Positions 1-5,725 of a stretch of DNA of 5,725 nt are shown here, one piece after another. Each line of letters starts with the position of its first letter. Positions within the stretch are counted from its first letter, which is position 1. The notes below the pieces were generated by a model. The model searched no databases. It saw only the letters and a program-made list of their open reading frames with translations, and was not told the origin of the DNA. The DNA is from Acidobacteriota bacterium. GTDB lineage: Bacteria > Acidobacteriota > Terriglobia > Terriglobales > Acidobacteriaceae. The translations under genes and the position numbers were made by a program. The stretch covers positions 1 to 5,725 of the forward strand of contig JAJXUS010000159.1 of NCBI GenBank assembly GCA_021782675.1, in the 5' to 3' direction.

Positions 1-125
1 AGGCGATTGAGCAGATTCGCGCCTATCTGACGCAGGCGCAACAGGCGATGAGCACCAATGACACGGCCGGGGGCGAAACGCTGGCGATGAAGGCCAAGAT
101 CCTGCTGGATGAGATTCAGCAATAG
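1..125 (+). CDS. C-terminal end of an unrecognised protein (5' truncated)
   Basis: Read from base 3, this gives 40 codons ending in TAG at 123-125. The visible tail starts AIEQIRAYLTQAQQAM and ends KAKILLDEIQQ. It is rich in Ala, Gln, Leu and Lys and looks like two amphipathic helices joined by a short Asn/Asp/Gly loop, the kind of end seen on helical-repeat or coiled-coil proteins. There is no motif that would name a function. The gene runs toward nadK and the two converge with only 19 bases between their stop codons, so it is not in the nadK operon. I see no clear hairpin terminator in that gap. It is probably a real gene, because the frame is open to the window edge and the codon choice resembles its neighbours, but the short fragment limits certainty. 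Confidence 0.6.
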   Translation, partial: AIEQIRAYLTQAQQAMSTNDTAGGETLAMKAKILLDEIQQ

Positions 126-144
126 GTGCAGCGCCAACCGGACT

Positions 145-1002
145 CTACTGTTCGCCCCATTTGAGCTTTTCGCGGAGCACGTCATAAAACGATCCCCCGC
201 TCATGCGCAGCAGCCGGATGGAGTACTGCGAACGCCGGCAGACGACCTCATCGTTCAACTGAAGCTGCACGGCCTCCTGTCCATCGACGGTCAGATAAAT
301 CTCCTCCGGCACACCTTCGACGGTTAATGAAATCTCGGCGTCCCCACGAACGACGAGCGGCCGCACGTTCAACTGGTGCGGACAGACAGCGGTGATGATA
401 ATGCCGTCCACATTGGGCGCAAGAATCGGACCGTTCGCCGCCAGATTGTACGCGGTCGATCCTGTGGGAGTGGCGACGATTGCGCCATCCGCGCGGAACT
501 GGACGACTTCACTGCCGTTGGTCCTGACGAGAATATTCGCCATGCGGGCGATCGTGCCCTTGGCAATCACCACGTCATTCAGCGCGTCGAAATCCCGCAA
601 CACCGCGCCTTGCCGCCGCACCTGAGCGTGCAGCATGGCGCGCTCGTCGATGCAGCAGTCCCTGCCACCCCACGCTTCGAGCGTGGGATAAAGCTGCTCC
701 AGCGGCACCTCCGCCAAGAATCCCAGCGATCCGAGATTGACGCTCAGGATCGGCGTGCCCGTTCGGGCGAAGGCGCGCGCAGCGGCGAGCAGCGTACCAT
801 CGCCGCCGAGCACAATCACCAGATCGGTGGGATGTTCGTGCATCCGATGGCGCGGAACCGAGTCTTCGCGCCCCAGGTAACTGGCGCCGATCGGGTCGAG
901 GATGGCCTGCCGGCCGTGCGCCTCGATCCAATCGATCAGGCCGGGGAGAATCGCTCCCAGTTCGGGTTTTTGCGGCTTGCAGAGGATGGCGATTACCGCC
1001 AT
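145..1002 (-). CDS. nadK: NAD kinase (ATP-NAD kinase)
   Basis: This cytoplasmic enzyme phosphorylates NAD+ to NADP+ with ATP and is the source of the cell's NADP(H). The 285-residue length is normal for the family. Seen in the protein: an N-terminal Rossmann-like half; the signature GGDGT at residues 66-70, with D68 as the expected catalytic aspartate; SVNLGSLGFLAEV at 87-99; the conserved Asn-Asp pair at 142-143 (LNDVV); the nucleotide-binding stretch ADGAIVATPTGSTAY at 171-185; then HQLNVRPLVV at 209-218 and VDGQ at 239-242. All key family motifs are intact. The ATG start is supported by AAGGAA six bases upstream. That site begins one base after the tlyA stop TGA begins, so the ribosome site overlaps the end of tlyA and the two are probably co-translated. 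Adjacent tlyA and nadK is a widespread bacterial gene order, which supports both calls. Confidence 0.96.
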   Translation of the reverse strand: MAVIAILCKPQKPELGAILPGLIDWIEAHGRQAILDPIGASYLGREDSVPRHRMHEHPTDLVIVLGGDGTLLAAARAFARTGTPILSVNLGSLGFLAEVPLEQLYPTLEAWGGRDCCIDERAMLHAQVRRQGAVLRDFDALNDVVIAKGTIARMANILVRTNGSEVVQFRADGAIVATPTGSTAYNLAANGPILAPNVDGIIITAVCPHQLNVRPLVVRGDAEISLTVEGVPEEIYLTVDGQEAVQLQLNDEVVCRRSQYSIRLLRMSGGSFYDVLREKLKWGEQ

Positions 1003-1008
1003 GAAGGC

Positions 1009-1014
1009 TTCCTT
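1009..1014 (-). promoter_or_regulatory. Shine-Dalgarno site of nadK
   Basis: AAGGAA lies six bases before the nadK ATG and overlaps the last bases around the tlyA stop codon. It fixes the nadK start and suggests that nadK translation follows tlyA on one message. Confidence 0.7.
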
Positions 1015-1830
1015 TCAGAACCGAGCATACAGGAGAAACTCGCGGTTTCCGTCGCCGCCCAGAATGGGAGAATCGATGATCGTCACGTTCCTGCCTCCCA
1101 GTGCGATGACCGTCGAGCGGACGCGCTCCACGGCAGTCTGCAGGCCGCGGGGGTCCCGCACCAGTCCGCCGCGGCCGACAAATTCCCTGCCCGCTTCAAA
1201 CTGCGGCTTGATCAACACTACAGCTTCGCGGACCGACGAGCCTGCGATACCGCTGAACGCGGATTGCACCACGGCGGGAAGAACGAGTGAAGCGGCGATG
1301 AACGAGACATCTACTGTCAGGAAGGTGATGCCTTCGGGAAGGTCGCCGGGGCGAAGCGAGCGGGCATTGGTACGTTCGTGCAGCACAACGCGCGGGTCTT
1401 CCTGCAGTTGGGTCGCCAGTTGCCCGTGCCCCGCGTCCACGCCGACGACACCCTGGGCTCCCCGTCGCAGCATGCAGTCGGTGAAGCCGCCACTGGAGAT
1501 GCCGATATCGAGGCAGAAGCGGCCGGCCAGATCGATGCTCCACGTGTCAAGCGCCGCCGCCAGCTTGATGCCGCCCCTGCTGGCGTATCCGGCATTGTCC
1601 GCTGCGACGTGAAGAATTGCATCGGGCGCCACCAGCATCGAGGCGCGGGTGGCCACCGTTCCGTCGATGGTTACAGCGCCAGCCGCGATCCGCTCTTGCG
1701 CGCGCATTCGCGTGGGCACCAGGCCGCGCTCAAGCAGCAGGCGATCCAGCCGCGTCCTGGTCACCGGAACGGCGGACAGCGATGCGCCACGGTTGGCCGC
1801 TGTGCCGCGACTCCGACCATCTGCCGGCAT
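1015..1830 (-). CDS. tlyA: TlyA-family rRNA (cytidine-2'-O)-methyltransferase
   Basis: TlyA proteins transfer a methyl group from S-adenosylmethionine to the 2'-O-ribose of cytidines in 16S and/or 23S rRNA; some relatives are called hemolysins. With the ATG at 1830 the product has 271 residues. An S4 RNA-binding domain opens with RLDRLLLERGL and covers roughly residues 27-75. The FtsJ-like Rossmann methyltransferase domain follows, with SAM motif I as CLDIGISSGGFTDC (residues 106-119) and VGVDAGHGQL. The K-D-K-E tetrad is present: K89 (SRGGIKL), D174 (TVDVSF), K208 (LIKPQFE) and E264 (NREFLL). The start is uncertain. ATG at 1830 lies four bases after the upstream gene's stop, which suits translational coupling. 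A GTG at 1764 would begin just before RLD, as in most homologues, giving 249 residues. An ATG at 1866 would overlap the upstream gene. None has a clear Shine-Dalgarno site. The lipoprotein gene lies directly upstream and nadK 12 bases downstream. Confidence 0.93.
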   Translation of the reverse strand: MPADGRSRGTAANRGASLSAVPVTRTRLDRLLLERGLVPTRMRAQERIAAGAVTIDGTVATRASMLVAPDAILHVAADNAGYASRGGIKLAAALDTWSIDLAGRFCLDIGISSGGFTDCMLRRGAQGVVGVDAGHGQLATQLQEDPRVVLHERTNARSLRPGDLPEGITFLTVDVSFIAASLVLPAVVQSAFSGIAGSSVREAVVLIKPQFEAGREFVGRGGLVRDPRGLQTAVERVRSTVIALGGRNVTIIDSPILGGDGNREFLLYARF

Positions 1831-1834
1831 TCGG

Positions 1835-3250
1835 TCAGGGAGCGGTGACCCGCACCTGTATGCCATTGCCGGTCAGCGGAAGATTCTCGTAGATTGTGTC
1901 GTTGTCCGTCCGCAGAATCGTCATCACGTTCGTCTCCGGGGAGACGACGTAGACCTTGCCCAAAGGCGTTCCGGTGGTGGCGGCAATCGACATTGGGTGA
2001 ACGTTGCACTCGACGGTTGGATTTCCGGGGCATGGCTGCTGCGGCAGTGGAATGGTTTTGAGCACCGTATTTGTCAGCAGGCTGACGACGCTTACGCTGC
2101 CATTGCCGGTGATATCCGTCTGGCTGGTCGGATCGTTCCGGTTGGCGACATAGGCCCGCGTGCCATCCTGCAGGATCGCGACCGACGAGGGGTTTGGGCC
2201 GACAGGAACTGTGGCGATAATCTGGCCGAAGTTCGGGCCGTCGTTGCCATAGGCGTCCAGGGTGATGTTGATCAGGCTGAGCGTGTTCGACAGTGAATTC
2301 GCAACAGCCAGGATCGATCCACCGTTATAGATGTCCGCCCAGATGGGCCCCTGCCCGACGGCAATGGTTCCGTTGTTCAGGTTCGGATTCGGGTCGATTC
2401 GATTCTGTTGGCTATCAATAACGGTGACGGTGCCGCTGGCCTCGTTCAGAACGAACGCCCTGCGGTTGTCGGCCGTCATCACGCCGTAGACCGGACAGTC
2501 GCCCAGCGGCAGGACGCTGGAGATCGTGTTGGTCGCAATTTCGATGCCCGTCGCTGTTCCCGCGGAACCTGAGGCCGGGCACCCCCCGGCATTCGCGCCC
2601 TGGCTGATCGCGTACACCCGCTGCGTGTTCGCATTGCCCACCAGGTTGACGGGATTCTGATGGACGCCTGGGTGTGCCGGATCGCTGATCGGAATCTCCA
2701 GAAACAGACTGGGGGCTGCTCCCGTCAGTCCGGAAAGAACGCCAATCGAACTGCGTCCCGGCTGCGAAACGTAAAGATATTTACTGGTGACCAGCAGTGT
2801 GTTCGGCTGAGCGTCTGACAACAGCGTGCTGGTGTTTACGTTGTTCGATTCCAGCGGATTGGACGGGCTCGACTCGGCGATGAAGGTGTTGACCGTTCCG
2901 TCGGCATTGGTCAGATAGGCGGTTACGCCACGGGAATCCAGCGCCAGCCAGCGCGGTCCGTTGCCGACAAAGACGCTGGCCAGCAGCGAGTCGCCGGAGA
3001 AGTCAACCAGCGAAGACTTACCGGGCACCGTGCTGCCGGCGCAGAGAAGGTCAACGCGAGAGGCCGTGGTGTTGGGCGTGTTTCCGCAACTGATGACGAC
3101 CGCATATTTCGTGGGTTGTGGCGCGGGCTCAACCGGGGGAATGCTGGTTACGATCGGCCGGTAGAGATCGCCGCATCCCATCAGCGCCACAAGCGCGAGC
3201 AACGGCCCCAGCCGGGACCAAGGGCGTCTCCGCCCGAAAACTGACAACAC
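1835..3250 (-). CDS. Putative exported lipoprotein, YVTN-type seven-repeat beta-propeller
   Basis: This is a 471-residue protein of unknown specific function. Residues 1-26 look like a lipoprotein signal peptide: a basic start (GRRRPWSR), a hydrophobic core (LGPLLALVAL) and a lipobox-like LMGC with C26 as the lipidation site. A proline-rich spacer follows (residues 38-47). The rest is beta-strand repeats of the YVTN/surface-layer type. I count seven, near residues 95-124, 148-174, 199-224, 250-285, 298-332, 348-402 and 415-453, several opening with 'VGxGP'-like turns and containing AYLTN, VYAIS, AFVLN, AVANS, AYVAN or VYVVS strands. This fits a seven-bladed propeller on the cell surface or in the periplasm. 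Such domains usually bind proteins or ligands; no catalytic motif is visible. Six mature cysteines (55/70, 224/252, 407/415) could form three disulfides, in keeping with export. The start is GTG at 3250, with an in-frame TAG ten codons upstream. It probably leads the operon with tlyA and nadK. Confidence 0.85.
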   Translation of the reverse strand: MLSVFGRRRPWSRLGPLLALVALMGCGDLYRPIVTSIPPVEPAPQPTKYAVVISCGNTPNTTASRVDLLCAGSTVPGKSSLVDFSGDSLLASVFVGNGPRWLALDSRGVTAYLTNADGTVNTFIAESSPSNPLESNNVNTSTLLSDAQPNTLLVTSKYLYVSQPGRSSIGVLSGLTGAAPSLFLEIPISDPAHPGVHQNPVNLVGNANTQRVYAISQGANAGGCPASGSAGTATGIEIATNTISSVLPLGDCPVYGVMTADNRRAFVLNEASGTVTVIDSQQNRIDPNPNLNNGTIAVGQGPIWADIYNGGSILAVANSLSNTLSLINITLDAYGNDGPNFGQIIATVPVGPNPSSVAILQDGTRAYVANRNDPTSQTDITGNGSVSVVSLLTNTVLKTIPLPQQPCPGNPTVECNVHPMSIAATTGTPLGKVYVVSPETNVMTILRTDNDTIYENLPLTGNGIQVRVTAP

Positions 3251-3257
3251 TCGTGAA

Positions 3258-3262
3258 CCCCC
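3258..3262 (-). promoter_or_regulatory. Weak Shine-Dalgarno-like G-run before the lipoprotein GTG start
   Basis: Five consecutive G residues lie seven bases before the GTG at 3250. This is a poor match to AGGAGG, but it is the only candidate. An in-frame stop at 3278-3280 leaves no upstream ATG, GTG or TTG as a rival start. Confidence 0.4.
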
Positions 3263-3286
3263 AATGCAGTCGTGAGTCTATCCGTG

Positions 3287-3292
3287 ATTGTA
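3287..3292 (-). promoter_or_regulatory. Possible -10 box for the lipoprotein-tlyA-nadK transcript
   Basis: On the minus strand TACAAT (five of six matches to TATAAT) lies 36 bases before the GTG start, within a small AT-rich patch in otherwise GC-rich DNA. No convincing -35 hexamer is found 16-18 bases further upstream. The same hexamer occurs before the GAPDH gene in this window. The distance to the start suits a short leader. This is an inference from position and match only. Confidence 0.35.
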
Positions 3293-3334
3293 AATCAGTG
3301 CTGCATGCGCGGGGCAGTCGCTCTCCGGAAAAGC

Positions 3335-3862
3335 TCACGCAATTTCGGGCCCGCCTGCCGCCAGCGCCTGCACAACTTTTGCAGTGGTGATGGCTTGCCC
3401 AACATGGCGCTGTGTGTGATCGGCGCAGTGGATCAGCAGCCCCGCGACGGTCGTGGACAAGCGGTCCCGGCCAACGGAACGCGGTTGCTCCCAGTCCGCC
3501 ACTGGAATTGCCAGAATGCGCGCGGCCGCTGTCTCCAGACCCCGGTTGAATGCCATCAGCAGAGTTTCGCTTGTGCCTGTTCCGGCGTCTTCCGCAGCGA
3601 GCGCCTGGAGCTGTGTTTCGTTGAGCCGCCGGCCTTCCGCATAGGTCAGCAGACGATCCAGACTGCCGGCGATATGCACCACGTGGAAGGCGACTGAAGG
3701 CAGTTGCAACGGACGAGCGTGCATCTGCGCGGTGGACAGAGGAACGCACCAGCGGGCGATGTCTTCGCCCGCCAGTTGCAGCGCATGGAGCACGGCACGC
3801 TGCGCGGGTGGATGGTCCGCCAGCGTTCCGCGCAGCCACGGCTCCGGTTGCTGTTGGCTCAC
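3335..3862 (-). CDS. DinB/YfiT-superfamily putative metal-dependent protein
   Basis: This is a 175-residue protein with the features of the DinB four-helix bundle family. In characterised members the fold binds a divalent metal through three histidines, and some act as thiol-dependent S-transferases; the role here is unknown. The likely metal ligands are H63 (in FHVVHIAGSLDRLLTYAEG) and H149 and H153 (HTQRHVGQ). H60 and H145 are additional nearby histidines. The PEPWLRGT start and the LLTYAEGR segment resemble DinB-like proteins I associate with Acidobacteriota. The frame stays open upstream to 4033, but that part would overlap the kinase gene and looks non-conserved. I therefore place the start at GTG 3862, which has AGGG six bases upstream and gives the family-typical N-terminus. 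It begins 8 bases after the kinase stop, so the two are probably one transcript. No clear terminator follows. Confidence 0.85.
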   Translation of the reverse strand: MSQQQPEPWLRGTLADHPPAQRAVLHALQLAGEDIARWCVPLSTAQMHARPLQLPSVAFHVVHIAGSLDRLLTYAEGRRLNETQLQALAAEDAGTGTSETLLMAFNRGLETAAARILAIPVADWEQPRSVGRDRLSTTVAGLLIHCADHTQRHVGQAITTAKVVQALAAGGPEIA

Positions 3863-3868
3863 CGCACG

Positions 3869-3872
3869 CCCT
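3869..3872 (-). promoter_or_regulatory. Shine-Dalgarno-like AGGG that sets the DinB-like start
   Basis: AGGG overlaps the stop codon TAG of the kinase gene and lies six bases before the GTG at 3862. It favours this short start over the longer open frame that would overlap the kinase gene, and it suggests translational coupling of the pair. Confidence 0.45.
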
Positions 3873-4722
3873 AAAGTGACGGGCTGGCGCCGTCCGGAGT
3901 GCTTCCCTTCACGCGCACCACCGTGATCTTGTGAAAGCCTTCCTTGAACGATGGCGGACGCAATCTCTCCTGCATCTTCAACATCGTCTCCTGGTTCACC
4001 ATGCGGTCGCGGCGCTGGTTCCGCTCCATGCAAATCTCGAATGGAACGTCAAAGAAAACAGCCTGCACTTCGTAGCCGAAGCTTCGTGCCATCTTGATCC
4101 ACTGACGCCGTTCGTGGGGCGACAGGTTGGTCGCGTCGACGTAGTTCCAGGGCATTTTGGCGATCAGCCGCGCCCGCAGTAAGGAGCGCAGCGTGGAAAA
4201 TACCAGCCCCTGATAGCGCTGCTCGGTAATGTCGTCGAACAGGATGCTGCGCAGCATGTCGCTCGACAGCGGCGTTACGCCACGGCGCTTGAACCAGGTT
4301 GTTTTGCCGGAGCCGGGCAGCCCGATCGCGAGCACAACATAACCCTTGGGGGCCCGCGACGGCTCCTGCGGCGCGGGCGGCTGCGACAGGGATTCCGGCT
4401 GCGTCTCCAGGACCAGCGAAGGGGCGGATGCGTCGTCGCCAGACCCGATCTGCAACTCCGCGGTCTCTGGCTTATGCCGGGAACCGTCTTGTGCAGCCGG
4501 GAGAGACACCGGGTTCGGTGCCGGGTCGTGCGTCAGCTCCGCAGGCTGATCGCCAGCCGGTGCGGGAGGCTGCCCAGGAGCGGCAGACGGGTGGTAGTTC
4601 GGTTGCAACGGTGTTGGCTGGTTTTGAGGAATCTCGTGGCCGACCTTGCCGGTTGATTCGGACTCATTGGCCACTTGCTTTTTGCGGCGTCTCATCAGTT
4701 TTTCGCGCACCCATTCGCGCAT
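3871..4722 (-). CDS. P-loop kinase (AAA_33 / polynucleotide-kinase-like) with long proline-rich N-terminal arm
   Basis: The predicted protein has 283 residues. The C-terminal domain, about residues 127-272, is a P-loop kinase: Walker A GLPGSGKTT at 134-142; LSSDMLR at 152-158, where D155 and R158 match the spacing of the general-base Asp and substrate-binding Arg of T4 polynucleotide kinase; YVDATNL at 194-200; FFDVP at 223-227; and an arginine-rich lid ERNQRRDR at 233-240. This resembles bacterial 5'-OH polynucleotide kinases and other AAA_33 ATPases, so phosphorylation of RNA, DNA or a small molecule is plausible; the substrate is not shown. No phosphatase or ligase domain is attached. Residues 1-17 are strongly basic and are followed by about 110 residues rich in Pro, Gln, Ala, Ser and acidic residues, probably disordered. 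The frame extends to an ATG at 4812, but that extra part looks non-coding. ATG 4722 lacks a good ribosome site, and ATG 4695 is an alternative. The DinB-like gene follows 8 bases downstream. Confidence 0.85.
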   Translation of the reverse strand: MREWVREKLMRRRKKQVANESESTGKVGHEIPQNQPTPLQPNYHPSAAPGQPPAPAGDQPAELTHDPAPNPVSLPAAQDGSRHKPETAELQIGSGDDASAPSLVLETQPESLSQPPAPQEPSRAPKGYVVLAIGLPGSGKTTWFKRRGVTPLSSDMLRSILFDDITEQRYQGLVFSTLRSLLRARLIAKMPWNYVDATNLSPHERRQWIKMARSFGYEVQAVFFDVPFEICMERNQRRDRMVNQETMLKMQERLRPPSFKEGFHKITVVRVKGSTPDGASPSL

Positions 4723-4832
4723 GATGCGCTTGTAACATAATGCTGGGATTGGCTGCAAACTTTTGAACGCCGCCGGAGCCGGCCGCGCCTCTGACGCGCC
4801 CGATCCGTGCATCTACCCTGCTGAGCCGTTTC

Positions 4833-4838
4833 GAGGAA
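4833..4838 (+). promoter_or_regulatory. Shine-Dalgarno site of the CxxC membrane protein
   Basis: GAGGAA lies five bases before the ATG at 4844. It decides against the in-frame ATG at 4763, which has no such site and would add 27 residues that do not look like protein. Confidence 0.7.
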
Positions 4839-4843
4839 CGCCA

Positions 4844-5239
4844 ATGCCCGCCCCTCTGTCGCACCAATTCGCCTTTCTTGTGCTTTTGGCCATTCCGATC
4901 GCCTGCGTCTCCTGGACGGTAACGCACGAAGAAGTACTTCGGGAGCAGCGCGAATTCTGCAAGCGGCGCAGCCAGGAATGCCGGCGGCTGCTCCAGCGGA
5001 AATTTTTCTACTTGTTCACGTGCGAGTACTGCTTCAGCCATTACGTCACGCTCGGCTTTCTGGCCATCACGCACTTTGAACTGCTTTATACCGGCTGGCG
5101 GGGATTGCTGATCGCGTGGTTTGCGCTGGTGTGGGTGGCGAATATCTACATGAGCTTCTACAACCACCTGCGGCTCGACATCAAGCATCAGAACGTAGAG
5201 ATCAGAGTGGACCAATCCAGGATCGAGGATGGCAAATAG
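4844..5239 (+). CDS. Small three-helix membrane protein with CxxC motif, function unknown
   Basis: This is a 131-residue protein. Predicted membrane segments are at about residues 8-26 (FAFLVLLAIPIACVSWTV), 67-83 and 87-106. A charged, arginine-rich loop (about 28-53, beginning THEEVLREQREFC) separates the first segment from LFTCEYCFSHYVTLGF, where C60 and C63 form a CxxC pair at the membrane edge; C39 and C46 are also in the loop. The tail after residue 107 is polar. The layout recalls the DUF1360-type small membrane proteins (a helix, an Arg/Glu loop, then a cysteine pair leading into a helix), but this is a weak resemblance from memory. The cysteine pair could bind metal or be redox active. 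I recall similar FTCEYCFSHYVT proteins from Acidobacteriota. It is divergent from the kinase gene, with 121 bases between starts, and lies 83 bases upstream of gap on the same strand. The start is set by GAGGAA. Confidence 0.75.
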   Translation: MPAPLSHQFAFLVLLAIPIACVSWTVTHEEVLREQREFCKRRSQECRRLLQRKFFYLFTCEYCFSHYVTLGFLAITHFELLYTGWRGLLIAWFALVWVANIYMSFYNHLRLDIKHQNVEIRVDQSRIEDGK

Positions 5240-5252
5240 AGGACGCGGGGCG

Positions 5253-5272
5253 CGGCGAACGCTCCATCGCCG
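5253..5272 (+). repeat. Perfect 6-bp inverted repeat upstream of gap
   Basis: CGGCGA (5253-5258) and TCGCCG (5267-5272) are exact reverse complements around an 8-base loop. They directly precede the TACAAT box. There is no T-run after the stem, so it is a weak candidate for an intrinsic terminator of the membrane-protein gene. Its place in the -35/spacer region would also suit a protein-binding operator. A chance match in GC-rich DNA is quite possible. Confidence 0.35.
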
Positions 5273-5278
5273 TACAAT
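5273..5278 (+). promoter_or_regulatory. Possible -10 box of the gap promoter
   Basis: TACAAT (five of six matches to TATAAT) lies 44 bases upstream of the gap ATG in a locally AT-rich stretch. No good -35 hexamer is seen 16-18 bases upstream. Transcription starting some 7 bases downstream would leave a leader of about 38 bases carrying the Shine-Dalgarno sequence. Confidence 0.45.
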
Positions 5279-5280
5279 AA

Positions 5281-5725
<445 letters not shown>

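Noticed and set aside
376..1290. Plus-strand open frame of 304 codons opposite nadK and tlyA
   Set aside because: It lies antisense to two genes with full family motifs. It is rich in Arg, His, Asp and Gln with no recognisable domain, as expected of a shadow frame in GC-rich DNA.
902..2296. Further plus-strand open frames opposite tlyA and the lipoprotein gene
   Set aside because: They give low-complexity Arg/Ala/Ser/Pro translations and no ribosome sites that stand out. The real genes on the other strand explain the DNA.
3320..3334. Hairpin GCTTT-TCCGG-AGAGC just after the DinB-like stop (minus strand)
   Set aside because: The stem has only five pairs, one of them G-T, and no T-run follows. 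It is too weak to call a terminator.
3129..3839. Minus-strand frame of 236 codons across the DinB-like gene
   Set aside because: It is an alternative frame of the same strand, very rich in Arg, Ser and Gly, and overlaps both the DinB-like and lipoprotein genes. The DinB frame has the family motifs.
4723..4812. N-terminal extension of the kinase to the ATG at 4812, and -10-like TATGTT at 4734-4739
   Set aside because: The extra 30 residues look like translated intergenic DNA and would leave only 31 bases to the divergent gene start. The TATGTT box has no matching -35 and lies almost on the ATG, so I did not list it as a promoter.

Overview
The window is a piece of ordinary bacterial chromosome, GC-rich, with tightly packed genes on both strands. 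I see no mobile element, CRISPR array, tRNA or rRNA in it. The gene content suggests a member of the Acidobacteriota: a DinB/YfiT-like protein that starts 'PEPWLRGT', a cysteine-rich YVTN-type beta-propeller lipoprotein, a small 'FTCEYCFSHYV' membrane protein and a type I GAPDH. This assignment is an inference from remembered family resemblance, not a search.

Left end (1-1837). The last 40 codons of an unrecognised protein run rightward off the left edge. They converge on a leftward pair, a TlyA-type 2'-O-ribose rRNA methyltransferase followed by NAD kinase (nadK). Adjacent tlyA and nadK/ppnK genes are a known arrangement in many bacteria, often with recN nearby, although recN is not visible here.

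Middle (1835-3250). A 471-residue lipoprotein lies directly upstream of tlyA on the same strand. It has a lipobox, seven recognisable beta-propeller repeats and six cysteines in three close pairs. The three leftward genes (lipoprotein, tlyA, nadK) are separated by a few bases and probably form one transcript, with a possible TACAAT -10 box upstream.

Next (3335-4722). A second leftward pair holds a P-loop kinase of the T4-polynucleotide-kinase/AAA_33 type and a DinB/YfiT-fold putative metal-binding protein. They are 8 bases apart. The kinase has an unusually long proline-rich, probably disordered N-terminal arm.

Right end (4844-5725). Two rightward genes follow: a 131-residue three-helix membrane protein with a CxxC motif, and the first 134 residues of glyceraldehyde-3-phosphate dehydrogenase. 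The GAPDH gene has a good Shine-Dalgarno sequence, a TACAAT -10-like box and a 6-bp perfect inverted repeat just upstream of that box.

Most of the window is housekeeping (NADP supply, rRNA modification, glycolysis). The least explained parts are the kinase with its linker next to DinB, the CxxC membrane protein and the propeller lipoprotein. No clearly new system is evident.
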